64,000 nt of DNA from Mycolicibacterium thermoresistibile (GTDB lineage Bacteria > Actinomycetota > Actinomycetes > Mycobacteriales > Mycobacteriaceae). A model generated the notes under the pieces. That model did no database searches. It saw only the letters and a list, made by a program, of their open reading frames with translations, and was not told the origin of the DNA. Below are positions 41,216 to 50,559 of the stretch, piece by piece (position 1 is the stretch's first letter; the number at the start of each line of letters is the position of its first letter). A program made the position numbers and the translations under genes. Where the stretch lies: assembly GCF_900187065.1 (NCBI RefSeq), contig NZ_LT906483.1, positions 2,542,001 through 2,606,000 on the forward strand. Reading direction: 5' to 3'.

Positions 41216-42163
41216 ATGTTGATTCGTCGAATCGCGCGTCCCATGTTGTCCGCGGTGTTCATCGGTCGAGGCGTGGATGCGGTGCGCAGTCCCAAGCCGG
41301 CGGCCGACGCGGCCCGCCCGACCATCGAGGGCCTCACCAAACTGCCCGAGCCGGTCGGACCCCGTGTTCCGACCGACGCCGAGACCGTCGCCCGCATCAA
41401 CGGCATGGTGCAGATCGCCGGCGGCGCGCTGCTGGCGACCGGCAAGCTGCCCCGGGTCGCCTCCGCGGTGCTGGCCCTGTCGGTGGTTCCCGGAAGCCTT
41501 GGCGGGCACATGTTCTGGACCGAATCCGATCCGCAGCGCAAGGCCGATGAGCGGCGGGCGTTTCTCACCGACATCAGCCTGATCGGCGGCCTGATCATCG
41601 CGGCGGTCGACACCGAGGGCAGACCGTCGCTGGGGTGGCGCAGCCGCCAGGCCGCGGCGAAGGTCTCCGGCGCCGTCTCGGCCGCCCTGCCCGCGGGTGC
41701 GGCGGCCGGCGCCTCGGTGGCCGACAGCCCGTTGGTGGAGAAACTCGAACATGGTCTGCAGGTGGGCGCCGAGCGGGGCCGCGAGCTCGCCCACGTCGCC
41801 CGGGAGCGCGGCGCCGAGCTGGCCGAGGTGGCGCGTGAACGCGCCCCCGAACTCGCCGCGGTCGCCCGCGAGCGGGGTTCGCACTGGGCCGAGCTCGCCC
41901 GCGAGCGGGCACCGGAACTGGCCGAGGCGGCCCGTGGTCGCAGCACCGAGTTGGCCGAGCTGGCCCGGGAGCGCGCGCCCGAACTGGCCGCCGCCGCCCG
42001 TGAACGCCGCCACGAGTTCGCCGAGATCGCGCGCAGCAGCGCCGCCGAGGCCCGGGTCCGCGCCGACGAGCTCGCCACGACCGCGCGCAAGGAGGCGAAG
42101 AAGGCCCGCAAACAAGCCGACAAGGCCCGCAAACGCGCTGAGAAGCAACGCAAGCGGCACTGA
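41216..42163 (+). CDS. DoxX-family membrane protein with undecad-repeat tail
   Basis: The protein has 315 residues from ATG 41216 (MLIRRIARPMLSAVFIGRG); GTG 41198 is an alternative. The DoxX part (residues ~1-145) has four hydrophobic segments (NGMVQIAGGALLATGKLP, VLALSVVPGSLGGHMFW, LTDISLIGGLIIAAV). From ~185 onward comes a degenerate 11-residue repeat (AxERxxELAEV: ARERAPELAAV, ARERAPELAEA) and a Lys/Arg-rich end (RKQADKARKRAEKQRKRH). The repeat predicts a long right-handed coiled coil or amphipathic helix in the cytoplasm. A tail like this is common in mycobacterial DoxX relatives; the role is unknown. Confidence 0.85.
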   Translation: MLIRRIARPMLSAVFIGRGVDAVRSPKPAADAARPTIEGLTKLPEPVGPRVPTDAETVARINGMVQIAGGALLATGKLPRVASAVLALSVVPGSLGGHMFWTESDPQRKADERRAFLTDISLIGGLIIAAVDTEGRPSLGWRSRQAAAKVSGAVSAALPAGAAAGASVADSPLVEKLEHGLQVGAERGRELAHVARERGAELAEVARERAPELAAVARERGSHWAELARERAPELAEAARGRSTELAELARERAPELAAAARERRHEFAEIARSSAAEARVRADELATTARKEAKKARKQADKARKRAEKQRKRH

Positions 42164-42279
42164 TCCCGACAGCTGATCCTGCCCGGTCGACTCCCGTCGC
42201 GATCCGGCGGTGTCGTCATCGTGGCCGGTATCGTGGGCGTCGTGAACCGATATCGCAACGCGCAGTCCCGGGATCAGCG

Positions 42280-42786
42280 ATGACCGCCGGCGGTTACGGG
42301 CCCGCCCCCGACTACGGCGGTCAGTTTCCGGGCGGTCGGTTTCCGGGCGGTCAGATGCCTCCACCCGGGCCGACGCGTCCCGCCGGGCTGATGGTCCGGT
42401 TCTTCGCCCGGTTGGTCGACGGCCTCATCGTGATGATCCTGTCCGCGGTGCTGCCGTTCGTGTTCGACGCCGACATCTGGGTCACCGGTGTGTTCTCCGG
42501 GGCGGCGATGTTCCTGTACTTCCTGGCCTTCGAGATCACCGTGGGCTGGACCCCCGGCAAGAAGGTGTTCGGCCTGAGTGTGCGGGGCCCGGGCGGCGCC
42601 GCCAAGCCGGACCCGAAGCAGTCGGCGATCCGCAACGCGTTCACTCTGCTGCCGATCATCCCGTTCATCGGCGGGCTGCTCGCGCTGATCGCCTACATCG
42701 TCATCGCCGTGACGATCGGGGTCAGCCCCACCAAACAGGGTCAGCACGACGAACTGGCCGGCGGCACCCAGGTCGTCAAGGACTAG
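42280..42786 (+). CDS. RDD-family membrane protein
   Basis: The protein has 168 residues. A Gly/Pro-rich N terminus with a FPGGRFPGGQMPPPG repeat precedes the RDD domain: MVRFFARLVDGLIVMIL (the Arg-Asp pair in ARLVDG), FEITVGWTPGKKVFGLSVRG and IRNAFTLLPIIPFIGGLLALIAYIVIA. There are three to four membrane helices. RDD proteins are often linked to ion homeostasis or protein export, but no activity is assigned here. Its stop overlaps the convergent gluconokinase stop by 4 bases. Confidence 0.87.
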   Translation: MTAGGYGPAPDYGGQFPGGRFPGGQMPPPGPTRPAGLMVRFFARLVDGLIVMILSAVLPFVFDADIWVTGVFSGAAMFLYFLAFEITVGWTPGKKVFGLSVRGPGGAAKPDPKQSAIRNAFTLLPIIPFIGGLLALIAYIVIAVTIGVSPTKQGQHDELAGGTQVVKD

Positions 42787-43292
42787 GGGCGCCGGCTCCG
42801 CACGTGGTCCAGGCAGTCGTCGACGATCGCGTCGACGCTCCGGTCCACGTCGACGGTCGCGCCGGGCTCATCCGGCTGCAGCGGCTCCAGCGTGTCGAAC
42901 TGCGAGCGCAGCAGCGATGACGGCATGAAGTGGCCGGTGCGCCCAGCCTGCCGGCGGGCGATCACCTCGGGTTCGCCGGTGAGATGCAGGAATACGAGGT
43001 CGCCGCGGTGCCGCCGCAACCGGTCCCGGTAGCCGCGTCTGAGCGCCGAACACGCCACCACCGCCCCGCCGGGCTGCCCGGCCGACCATCGGCCGACCGC
43101 CTCCAGCCAGGGCAACCGGTCCGGGTCGTCCAGCGGCCGACCGGACGCCATCTTGGCGATGTTCGCCGGCGGGTGGAAGTCATCGGCGTCGGCGAACGGC
43201 ACGCCGAGCCGCCGCGCCAGCGCGGCGCCCACCGTCGATTTCCCGCAGCCCGAGACGCCCATCACGACGATCCCCGGCACGTCGACAACCAC
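42783..43292 (-). CDS. gntK: gluconokinase (GntK family)
   Basis: The protein has 169 residues: P-loop VMGVSGCGKSTVG, then ADADDFHPPANIAKMASGRPLDDPDRLPWL (substrate/lid signature) and VVACSALRRGYRDRLRR. The length and order fit bacterial GntK, which phosphorylates D-gluconate to 6-phosphogluconate for the pentose phosphate route. No gluconate transporter is next to it. The gene is single, between convergent and divergent neighbours. Confidence 0.92.
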   Translation of the reverse strand: MVVDVPGIVVMGVSGCGKSTVGAALARRLGVPFADADDFHPPANIAKMASGRPLDDPDRLPWLEAVGRWSAGQPGGAVVACSALRRGYRDRLRRHRGDLVFLHLTGEPEVIARRQAGRTGHFMPSSLLRSQFDTLEPLQPDEPGATVDVDRSVDAIVDDCLDHVRSRRP

Positions 43293-43387
43293 CCTCGAGA
43301 ACCTACCGGCATCTTCGAGGAACTACCGGCACGTTCGAGTACCCACCGGTCTTCCCGGCGGCCCGCGGCGGGTGTTTGACTGCACCC

Positions 43388-44281
43388 GTGACTCGAACTC
43401 GAACCGCGATTCTGGCCCGCCGGTTCTACGACCGCTTCGAACCGGTGCACGCCGTCACCTACTTCGCCCCGGAAGCCCGCCGCGCCCTCGACGATCTGGG
43501 GTACCGGGGCTTCTGGATGGGGTATTTCGCGTCCCGGTCCGCACCGTTGGGCCGGGTGCCGACCGAGGTCGTGACGGCCGTGTTCTACAACTTCGCGCCG
43601 ACCCGGGTGGCCAGGGCGCTGCCCGACGCATGGCAGATCGCCGGTCCCGAGCAGGCGCTGCGAGCCCGCCAGGAGTCGGCGGTCGCGGCGTTGCACCGCT
43701 ACGGGGTGCGTGACAGCGAAAGTGTCCGCACCGCGGCGGAACTGGCGGCGAGGGCGGCCGGCAGCGCGGGACTCGACGGACGCCCGCTGTTCGCCGCCAA
43801 CGCGGCACTGGACTGGCCCGACGATCCGGTGGCCCGGCTGTGGCATGCGGTCACGCTGCTGCGCGAACACCGCGGCGACGCCCACGTCGCGGTGCTGACC
43901 GCGGCCGGCATCAGCGGGCGGGAGAGCAATGTGCTGCACGCCGCCGCCGACCGGGTGCCCGCAGAGTTGATCATGCGGTCCCGCGACTACGACGACGAGG
44001 AGTGGGCTCGGATTCAGGATCGGCTCGCGGGGCGCGGACTGCTCGACGCCGACGGTGCGCTCACCGACGCCGGCCGGGCCCTCAAACAACACATCGAGGA
44101 CACCACCGACCGGCTCGCGCTGGCGGTGCTCGACCCGCTGACCGATGACGAGGTCGAGACGTTGTTCCGCACGCTCACCCCGATCGCCCGGGCGGTCGTC
44201 GCCGCCGGCGACATCCCGGCCGCGACCCCGATGGGTCTCAACCGCGCCGAACTCGACGACGACAGCGCCCGGCTGGCATAA
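43388..44281 (+). CDS. SCO6745-family protein
   Basis: The protein has 297 residues from GTG 43388; TTG 43376 is in frame upstream. It is an all-helical actinobacterial family: RRFYDRFEPVHAVTYFAPEARRALDDLGYRGFWMGYFASRSAPLG, then FYNFAPTRVARALPDAW, HAVTLLREHRGDAHVAVL and a C-terminal winged-helix-like DRLAGRGLLDADGALTDAGRALKQHIED. The C-terminal half resembles MarR-type winged helices, and the family is of unknown function. It is convergent with the YnfA gene. Confidence 0.82.
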   Translation: MTRTRTAILARRFYDRFEPVHAVTYFAPEARRALDDLGYRGFWMGYFASRSAPLGRVPTEVVTAVFYNFAPTRVARALPDAWQIAGPEQALRARQESAVAALHRYGVRDSESVRTAAELAARAAGSAGLDGRPLFAANAALDWPDDPVARLWHAVTLLREHRGDAHVAVLTAAGISGRESNVLHAAADRVPAELIMRSRDYDDEEWARIQDRLAGRGLLDADGALTDAGRALKQHIEDTTDRLALAVLDPLTDDEVETLFRTLTPIARAVVAAGDIPAATPMGLNRAELDDDSARLA

Positions 44282-44286
44282 CACCG

Positions 44287-44616
44287 CTACCGGGGTGCGT
44301 ACATGATCAGCGCGACGCCCAGCAGACACACCGCCGCGCCGATGACATCCCAGCGGTCCGGCCGGAATCCGTCGGCGACCATGCCCCAGACCAGTGATCC
44401 GGCGATGAACACCCCGCCGTAGGCGGCCAGCACTCGGCCGAAGTGCGGGTCGGGCTGGAACGCCGCGAAGAAACCGTAGGCGCCGAGCGCGATCACCCCC
44501 GCACCCATCCACAGCAGTCCGCGGTGTTCCCGCACCCCTTGCCACACCAGCCATGCGCCGCCGATCTCGAACAGCGCGGCGACCGCGAACAGGATCACCG
44601 ACTTGAGCACCGTCAC
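44287..44616 (-). CDS. YnfA/UPF0060 membrane protein
   Basis: The protein has 109 residues from GTG 44616. Four helices with the family signature are seen: [63 protein letters not shown] and the final [17 protein letters not shown]. It is an SMR-superfamily-like protein of ~110 residues; transport of quaternary ammonium compounds has been proposed for relatives. It is six bases from the convergent SCO6745 stop. Confidence 0.88.
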   Translation of the reverse strand: MTVLKSVILFAVAALFEIGGAWLVWQGVREHRGLLWMGAGVIALGAYGFFAAFQPDPHFGRVLAAYGGVFIAGSLVWGMVADGFRPDRWDVIGAAVCLLGVALIMYAPR

Positions 44617-44665
44617 GCGGACCACTCTGCCGCATCCGCGGCGCCCGCCTCGTCGGCGCGAGGGG

Positions 44666-46678
44666 TCAGGTCTGCACGCGGTTCCACTCCACCCAGCCGA
44701 CGCCGGTGCGGCCGTCGGCGGTGGTGACCCGGCACCAGGCCCGCGGGAAGTGGCTCACCCGCCCGTCGGGGGCGGTCAACCGCACCGGCGCGTGACCCTG
44801 GATGTCGATGTCCACCGAGACGTCACCGGGAGTCAACTCGATGGTGGTGGCGACCGGCAGACCGGTGCCGGCGACGGTTTCGCGGGCCCGCACCCCGCTG
44901 AGTTCGAGCAGCGGTCCGTCCGGCGGTTGGATGTAGCCGATGCCGATCGGCCCCATGTCCGGGATCCGCACGTCCACCCCGTGCAGACGGGTGCCGTCGT
45001 CGAGGTGCAGCGCGCTCCACACCCACTCCATCCCCCACCAGTCGCGCACCCCCCACGAGTGGTCCCGCTGTCCGGGCACCGCGGTGACGGTGTAGCTGCG
45101 GTCCCCGGCGGTGACGGTTCCCGACACCGTGCAGGGGATCTCGAAGCGCGGGGTGATCCGGTACTGATAGGGCGTGCCGGCCGAGGTCCACTCCAGGTCG
45201 AAGGTGAGCTCCACGGGCTCCCCGGCGCCGCCGGCCAGCAGCACCGCCGGATCGTCGTAGGACTGACCGCGACCCCGCACCGTCACCCGGTACGACCGCA
45301 GCGGATCGGTGGCTTCCATGTCGAGTTCGGCGGTGCCGGTGCGGGTCCGGAACGGGTCGGCCGGCAGCGGGGCCTCCCATTCGGTGAGCGCGATCGTCGG
45401 CATGTCCGGCCCGCACAGCAGGGCGTTGACCCAGGCGACACCCTCGTTGGGCATCAGTCCCAGCCGCACCCAGCCGCCCACCCCCTGTTCGGCGTCGACG
45501 AAGTCGAAATACCAGCTCTCATTCCACAACGGCTCGTCGGTGGGCCGGTGCGGATACTCGTCGGCGGGCTCGGGTCGCAAGGGTTCGGGGGCGGCCGGCG
45601 GCGGCAGGATGTCCAGCGCACCGGTGTCGAGCACGTGGTCGCAGTGTCGCCCCAGCAGCGTCAGGAACATCTCGTCGCCGCGTTCGGTGCGCTCCACCAG
45701 CATCGCCGGCACGATCGCCATCACCACACCGGTGAAGGTCTGCCGACGCACCCGGTCGCGCACCTCGTCGAGGGTCAGGGCCGGTTCGGGCCCCAGCGCG
45801 TCGTGGTAGGCGCGTAGCAGCTCGTCGTAGTGCGCGCGGCGGTCCTCGGTCTTCAGCGCACAGCCCAGGAAGTACGCCACATCGGTCAGCGCCGGCCCCC
45901 ACGCGACGGTCTGCCAGTCCACGGCGGTCAACGGTCGCGCGGCGTGCGGGTCGCCGAAAAGCATGTTGTCCAACCGGAAGTCGCCGTGCACCAGGCCGTG
46001 TGGTCGGCCCGCCGCCTCGGCGGCGAGGTAGTCGTCGAAGGCCGCGATCAGCCGCTCGCACACCAGCCGGTGGGCGTCGCTGACCAGATTGCCGTAACGT
46101 TCGACGAACCCGGCGTAGAGCTGGGCGAGCAGCGCCTGGTCGATCGGGGCGTCGCGGTTGAGCCACTCCGCACCGCCCAACTGCTCGTCACCCAGCAGCG
46201 GTGCGTGCACCTTGCCGAGTTCGGCCAGCGCCAGCTTGGCCTGTTCCGGTGTGGCGCCGCGGATCTCGTCGCCGACCTGGGCCGGGGCGGCGTCCCCGAG
46301 CAGCAGGTCGAACGCGCCGCTGTCCGGGTCGTAGGCGGCGTGGTAGCACGGGGCGATCGGACCGCCGGTCAGGCGCGGGGCGATGTCGGCGTAGAAGCGG
46401 ACCTCGCGTTCGTAGAGTCCCAGCGACACCCCGGTCTGGCGGCTGGTGGGGTCGCTGGCGGCGACCTTGAGCACCACCGAGGCCGGCCGGTCCGCACCGT
46501 CACCGGTCCACGACAACGTGACCCGGTAGCACTCGCTCATCTGGCCGGTGCCGATGCGTTCGACGGTGAAATCGGTGACCCGGCCGGCTCCGGGTGTTCC
46601 GGCGGTGAGCTTCTCGGTCAGCCAGTGGGTGGTCAGGTCGGTGGGCCGTTCGATGACACGGTTCCTGGTCGGTTGCAC
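44666..46678 (-). CDS. phosphotransferase fused to DUF7064/AttH-like domain
   Basis: The protein has 670 residues from GTG 46678; ATG 46696 is possible. Residues ~1-340 are an APH-like kinase ([45 protein letters not shown]). Residues ~370-670 are a lipocalin-like double beta-barrel of the AttH/CrtC kind ([60 protein letters not shown]). The fusion suggests phosphorylation of a hydrophobic alcohol, such as a terpenoid or sterol-like compound, bound by the barrel. It follows the carboxylesterase at 63 bases, so de-esterification then phosphorylation is an inferred sequence. Confidence 0.85.
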   Translation of the reverse strand: MQPTRNRVIERPTDLTTHWLTEKLTAGTPGAGRVTDFTVERIGTGQMSECYRVTLSWTGDGADRPASVVLKVAASDPTSRQTGVSLGLYEREVRFYADIAPRLTGGPIAPCYHAAYDPDSGAFDLLLGDAAPAQVGDEIRGATPEQAKLALAELGKVHAPLLGDEQLGGAEWLNRDAPIDQALLAQLYAGFVERYGNLVSDAHRLVCERLIAAFDDYLAAEAAGRPHGLVHGDFRLDNMLFGDPHAARPLTAVDWQTVAWGPALTDVAYFLGCALKTEDRRAHYDELLRAYHDALGPEPALTLDEVRDRVRRQTFTGVVMAIVPAMLVERTERGDEMFLTLLGRHCDHVLDTGALDILPPPAAPEPLRPEPADEYPHRPTDEPLWNESWYFDFVDAEQGVGGWVRLGLMPNEGVAWVNALLCGPDMPTIALTEWEAPLPADPFRTRTGTAELDMEATDPLRSYRVTVRGRGQSYDDPAVLLAGGAGEPVELTFDLEWTSAGTPYQYRITPRFEIPCTVSGTVTAGDRSYTVTAVPGQRDHSWGVRDWWGMEWVWSALHLDDGTRLHGVDVRIPDMGPIGIGYIQPPDGPLLELSGVRARETVAGTGLPVATTIELTPGDVSVDIDIQGHAPVRLTAPDGRVSHFPRAWCRVTTADGRTGVGWVEWNRVQT

Positions 46679-46731
46679 GCGACCAACGTAGGCCATCGGC
46701 ACCGTCCCCGAGGCCGTTTTCGGCAGAGTTC

Positions 46732-46745
46732 TTGACGCCTGTCAA
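46732..46745. promoter_or_regulatory. short palindrome between carboxylesterase and kinase-AttH genes
   Basis: TTGAC-GCCT-GTCAA is a perfect 5-bp inverted repeat covering the esterase stop, 54 bases before the kinase gene. It may be an internal operator, and part of it reads as a -35 TTGACA on the minus strand. Weak. Confidence 0.25.
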
Positions 46746-48256
46746 TTCCGGTCAGGCCGGGTGAGGGTGAAACCCTGCCAGGCTTGTCGCCGGTGCGCGT
46801 CCGGGTCGTATTCCACCCGCGGGTTCCGGTCGAACACCCGCACCGGGCGGTGTTCGGCGGTGTAGGCCGGCCAATCGTCGCCCGGCACCCCGGTGCGGCC
46901 GAACGCCAGCCAGCGTCGCTGCAGATCGCTGCTGACCCGCTGCGCCGACACCCAGTCGCCGGCCAGGGTCAGCAGCCGGCCCGGGCGGGTGCGGTAGGTG
47001 CCGAACACCGCCAGCAGTTCGGTGGCGTGGGTGGCGCCGATCCCCGACCAGTGCAGCATCCGCGGCGCGTAGTCGTAGCGGTACACATAGGTCGGGGCGT
47101 GCCGGCTGTGCGCCTCGCTGATCTCCCAGGCGGCGGTGCCGAACGCGAAGTCACCGCCCAGCCGGATGCAGGCATCGGCGTCCGGATAGCCGGGATAGGC
47201 CGCGATGATGCGGTCGCGCACCTCGGCGTCGGTGTCGCCGAACAGCGCCTCGATCATCGGTTCGCTGATCGGCAGCAACGGCAGGAAGCGCCGGAACAAC
47301 CGCCCCTCCTCGGCGTTGGTGCCGACGATCAGCGGAACGTCGTGAGCCCGGCCGTCGCGCATCGCCTCGACCGGATGGCGGGGCAGACAGTCGTCGCCGT
47401 AACTCGGCCCGACCGCGAATGCGCCTGGCATGTCGGTCATTCCGCGGCTGATCAGCTCGTCGAGGGCCCGCACCAGATCCGCCGGGGATGCCGCCATCAG
47501 CGCCGCGGCCGGGTCCCGGCCCGCGCCGAGCAGATCGGCGAACCGGCGGGCGAACTCGGCGGCGACGTCGGCCGAGCGGACCATACCGCTCGCGGGGCTC
47601 TGCGAGATCGCCTGGGAGAAAAGCCCTTTGGCAGCCGGGACGGCCATCAACGTGGCGACCGCGTGTGCGCCGGCGCTCTCCCCGAAGATCGTCACGTTGC
47701 CCGGGTCGCCGCCGAACACCGAGATGTTGTCGCGCACCCACTGCAGGGCTAGCACCAGATCCCGCAGGAACAGATTGCTGTCGATCGGATGCCTGCGGGT
47801 GCTCAGCGACGACAGATCCATACAGCCCAGCGCACCCAGCCGGTAGTTCACCGACACGTACACACAACCGCGCCGCGCCAGGGCGGCCCCGTCGTAGATG
47901 GGGGTGGCCGAACTGCCCAGCAGGTAGCCGCCGCCGTGGATGAACACCAGCACCGGCATCGGCGAGTCCGGCGGGTGTTCGGGCGCGACCACGTTGAGGG
48001 TGAGGCAGTCCTCGCCCATCGGTTGGTACTTACCCAACCCGATCAGGGTGTACTTGCGTTCCTGGGGTGCGCAATTGCCGAAACCGTGGCAGTGCCGCAC
48101 CCCCGGCCACGGGTCGGCCGGCTCCGGCGCCCGCAACCGCAGCGGACCCACCGGTGGTTTCGCGTACGGGATCGCGCGCCAGCGGTGCACGCCGTCCCGG
48201 GTGAACCCCTCGATCGTCCCGGTGCTGATCTGCACGCGCACCCGATGTTCGTGCAT
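46742..48256 (-). CDS. type-B carboxylesterase/lipase
   Basis: The protein has 504 residues from ATG 48256. Signatures are EDCLTLNVVAP, the oxyanion loop VFIHGGGYLLGS, nucleophile Ser in VTIFGESAGAHAVATLM, and a late His in GATHATELLAVFG. It has no signal peptide, so it is cytosolic. It belongs to the para-nitrobenzyl-esterase type, which hydrolyses esters of hydrophobic acids or alcohols. It is upstream of the kinase-AttH fusion and probably co-transcribed with it. Confidence 0.92.
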   Translation of the reverse strand: MHEHRVRVQISTGTIEGFTRDGVHRWRAIPYAKPPVGPLRLRAPEPADPWPGVRHCHGFGNCAPQERKYTLIGLGKYQPMGEDCLTLNVVAPEHPPDSPMPVLVFIHGGGYLLGSSATPIYDGAALARRGCVYVSVNYRLGALGCMDLSSLSTRRHPIDSNLFLRDLVLALQWVRDNISVFGGDPGNVTIFGESAGAHAVATLMAVPAAKGLFSQAISQSPASGMVRSADVAAEFARRFADLLGAGRDPAAALMAASPADLVRALDELISRGMTDMPGAFAVGPSYGDDCLPRHPVEAMRDGRAHDVPLIVGTNAEEGRLFRRFLPLLPISEPMIEALFGDTDAEVRDRIIAAYPGYPDADACIRLGGDFAFGTAAWEISEAHSRHAPTYVYRYDYAPRMLHWSGIGATHATELLAVFGTYRTRPGRLLTLAGDWVSAQRVSSDLQRRWLAFGRTGVPGDDWPAYTAEHRPVRVFDRNPRVEYDPDAHRRQAWQGFTLTRPDRN

Positions 48257-48333
48257 CACCCGACCGTATCGAATCCGACGCCGCGACCCGGCCTCCCGCA
48301 CCGGGACCGGGCCGGCCGTCTAGCCTGACCGAT

Positions 48334-49023
48334 ATGCGCATCGCTCTGCTCCTCGCCGCATCCGCACTGGTTGCGGCGTGCTCCCAGGGCCAGACCGCAG
48401 ACGTCGAACAGCGGCTGCCGACCCTGACGGCGCCGCCGACCACCCGCACCACCACCGGCACCCCGACCACCACGACCACCAGCACGACGCCGACCGCCGC
48501 TCCCCGGGCCGGGGCCACGATCAACGAGGTGGTGGCCTGGATCGAGGCCGCCGAACCGGTCGACGCCGCGGGGTTCGGGGCCGCCACCCGGGACGGTGAG
48601 ACCACCGAGCTGGACGGCGACGTCGCGTTCGTCAACCCGTCGGGCACGGTGAACTGCATGACCGCCGCCCGGTTCGACGGGGCGCTGGCCTGCCTGGTGG
48701 AGTTGGCCGACCCGCCGCGCCGGCCCACCCCGGGCGAGGGTCAGTGGCAGGGCGGCTGGGTCGACTTCCCGGGCACCACGGTGCAGATCGGCTCGGCGCA
48801 CGCCGACCCGGGCCGTTTCGCCGCCGGCACCGGGGCGGAACTGCCCCACGGCCGCAGCGTGGCGTTCGGTGACTACCGGTGCCGTTCAGACGCTTCCGGG
48901 GTGTTCTGCGTCAACTACGCGCACCGTTCGGCGGTGAAGTTCAGCGACACCGGCATCGAGGCCTACGGCTGCCTGAAGGAGGTGCCGGCGCCCGAGGACG
49001 TCGGCGTCAAGTACAGCTGTTAA
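48334..49023 (+). CDS. mycobacterial lipoprotein of unknown function
   Basis: The protein has 229 residues. The signal peptide and lipobox are ALLLAASALVAACSQ. A Thr-rich linker (PPTTRTTTGTPTTTTTSTTP), a common O-mannosylation target in mycobacteria, precedes a folded domain with six cysteines (VNCMTAA, LACLVEL, YRCRSD, VFCVNYAHRSAVKF, YGCLKEV, YSC end), presumably in disulfides. It resembles a mycobacterium-specific lipoprotein family from memory. It is divergent from the carboxylesterase with a 77-base gap. Confidence 0.8.
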   Translation: MRIALLLAASALVAACSQGQTADVEQRLPTLTAPPTTRTTTGTPTTTTTSTTPTAAPRAGATINEVVAWIEAAEPVDAAGFGAATRDGETTELDGDVAFVNPSGTVNCMTAARFDGALACLVELADPPRRPTPGEGQWQGGWVDFPGTTVQIGSAHADPGRFAAGTGAELPHGRSVAFGDYRCRSDASGVFCVNYAHRSAVKFSDTGIEAYGCLKEVPAPEDVGVKYSC

Positions 49024-49598
49024 CCGGTGGCGGGCCGAACACGTTCCCGCACCCGCTGCGGGTACACCTGGGTCATCGCGACCGCTCCGGTGATCACCAC
49101 CACCGGGAGCACCCAGTGGGTCCAGTGGGCCGTTTCGGGCATGTGCACACCGATGAGGCCCAGCACCGCGATGAGACCGAACGCCGCGCCCCACATCGCG
49201 GTCAGCACCTGATTCGTCCGCCGGAACACCGGCCGCTGCCAGGCCGCCCGCGGCGCCGAGGCGCGGGTGTACTGCTCGGTGAACGGTACGAAGAACAGCG
49301 ACGCCAGCGTGATCACGGCGAGCGCACCGCTGGACAACGTGATGGCGTGGGTGTCCATCCAGTCCCGGTCCCGCGCGCCGACGACGGCGCCGGCCACCGT
49401 GACCGCGAAGAAGAACACCATGGTGGCGACGTCGAGCAGCTTCGGTCTCCCCCGGCCCATCGACACCCCCAGGATGAAGGCCGCGAGCAGTGCGCACATC
49501 GCGCCGTACTGCCAGGTGCTCGGCCCGCCGGCCACCACCCAGTAGAGGATCCAGGGCACGAAACCGACGAACGGACTGCGTTCGAACCATTCGTCCAC
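49020..49598 (-). CDS. five- to six-helix membrane protein
   Basis: The protein has 192 residues from GTG 49598. Hydrophobic helices include PWILYWVVAGG, AMCALLAAFILGV, ATMVFFFAVTVAGAVVGA, ALAVITLASLFFVPF, WGAAFGLIAVLGLIGV and HWVLPVVVITGAVAM. Charged loops read GRGRPKLLD and EQYTRASAPRAAWQRPVFR. No named family is recognised with certainty. Its stop overlaps the lipoprotein stop by 4 bases (convergent). Confidence 0.75.
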   Translation of the reverse strand: MDEWFERSPFVGFVPWILYWVVAGGPSTWQYGAMCALLAAFILGVSMGRGRPKLLDVATMVFFFAVTVAGAVVGARDRDWMDTHAITLSSGALAVITLASLFFVPFTEQYTRASAPRAAWQRPVFRRTNQVLTAMWGAAFGLIAVLGLIGVHMPETAHWTHWVLPVVVITGAVAMTQVYPQRVRERVRPATG

Positions 49599-49656
49599 AC
49601 CCTCAGCTTGACCGCCGACCGGGGCTGTTGGCCAGCCCGCGGCGGTGCCCGCCGGT

Positions 49657-49998
49657 TCAGCGCCAGCCGTCGGCCGCCTTGGCGGCGCGCATCAGCTCCT
49701 CGCAGAGCTGTTTGAGTTCGGCGGTCCCGGCGCCCTCGTCGAGCGCGGTGGCGATGTCCTCGGCGGCGCAGCGCACCTGATAGACGCGATCGGCGAGCTG
49801 GGCGGCCTCCTCGGCGGAGAGCACCACCGCATCGGGCGGCAACGCCGTGCCCTTGACCATCGACCGCTGTTCGTAGGCGCGTTGCCGGCAGGACTGGCGG
49901 CAGTACTGGCGCCGCCGGCCGAGTCCGGCGTCGGGCACCTCCCGGCCACACCAGCGGCAGGGTTGTACCCGGGTGCGCTTACGGGTTTCGGATGCCAC
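49657..49998 (-). CDS. zinc-binding small protein (Rv2049c-like)
   Basis: The protein has 113 residues. The basic N terminus has paired cysteines (VQPCRWCGREV, then RRQYCRQSCRQRAYEQR), a treble-clef or zinc-knuckle pattern. A C-terminal two-helix region follows (SAEEAAQLADRVYQVRCAAEDIATALDEG, AELKQLCEELMRAAKAADGW). The neighbourhood (next to rbpA) fits M. tuberculosis Rv2049c. The role is unknown; nucleic-acid binding is plausible. Confidence 0.75.
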   Translation of the reverse strand: MASETRKRTRVQPCRWCGREVPDAGLGRRRQYCRQSCRQRAYEQRSMVKGTALPPDAVVLSAEEAAQLADRVYQVRCAAEDIATALDEGAGTAELKQLCEELMRAAKAADGWR

Positions 49999-50067
49999 GG
50001 CACAAGACTGTAAACCGCGCGCCGCCGGAACCGGCGTATCATCGACGGCTGAGTCCGGAACTACTCG

Positions 50068-50094
50068 GGAACTATGTGGTGTGTTGCTGCGTTG
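50068..50094 (+). promoter_or_regulatory. SigH/SigE-type promoter of rbpA
   Basis: GGAACT (50068-50073), 16 bases, CGTTG (50090-50094) matches the ECF consensus GGAAY-N16-18-SGTT. A second GGAACT stands 11 bases upstream. The start would be ~33 bases before ATG 50133, with a GAGGAGAG ribosome-binding site at 50116-50123. Stress control of rbpA by SigR/SigH/SigE-type factors is known in actinobacteria. Confidence 0.65.
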
Positions 50095-50132
50095 TGGTTT
50101 CTGGCAGCAAATCTGTGAGGAGAGTATCGACG

Positions 50133-50477
50133 ATGGCTGATCGTGTCTTGAGGGGTAGCCGGCTCGGAGCCGTGAGCTACGAGACCGACCGTAACCACGA
50201 CCTGGCGCCGCGTCAGATCGCCCGCTACCGCACCCCGAACGGTGAGATCTTCGAGGTCCCGTTCGCCGACGACGCTGAGATCCCCGGCACCTGGCTGTGC
50301 AAGAACGGGATGGAGGGCACCCTGCTCGAGGGTGAGGCCCCCGAACCGAAGAAGACCAAGCCGCCGCGGACGCACTGGGACATGCTGTTGGAGCGGCGGT
50401 CGATCGAGGATCTCGAGGAGTTGCTCAAGGAGCGGCTCGAGGTGATCCGCGCCAAGCGGCGCGGCGCCGGGAGCTAG
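50133..50477 (+). CDS. rbpA: RNA polymerase-binding protein RbpA
   Basis: The protein has 114 residues and family length: MADRVLRGSRLGAVSYETDRNHDLAPRQIARYRT, then the core beta domain (FEVPFADDAEIPGTWLCKNGMEGTLLEG), basic linker and sigma-interaction helix (RTHWDMLLERRSIEDLEELLKERLEVIR). It binds the RNAP beta-prime zipper and SigA/SigB, stabilises the open complex and lowers rifampicin sensitivity. Only one of the core cysteines of the streptomycete zinc site is seen, as in mycobacteria. It is transcribed toward the ppm1 gene, which converges on it. Confidence 0.97.
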   Translation: MADRVLRGSRLGAVSYETDRNHDLAPRQIARYRTPNGEIFEVPFADDAEIPGTWLCKNGMEGTLLEGEAPEPKKTKPPRTHWDMLLERRSIEDLEELLKERLEVIRAKRRGAGS

Positions 50478-50559
50478 CCGGCCGGTCCCCCGGCGAGACC
50501 TGACTGACGGGCCCTGACTGACGGACCCTGACTTACGGGCCCTGACCAGCGGACCCTGA

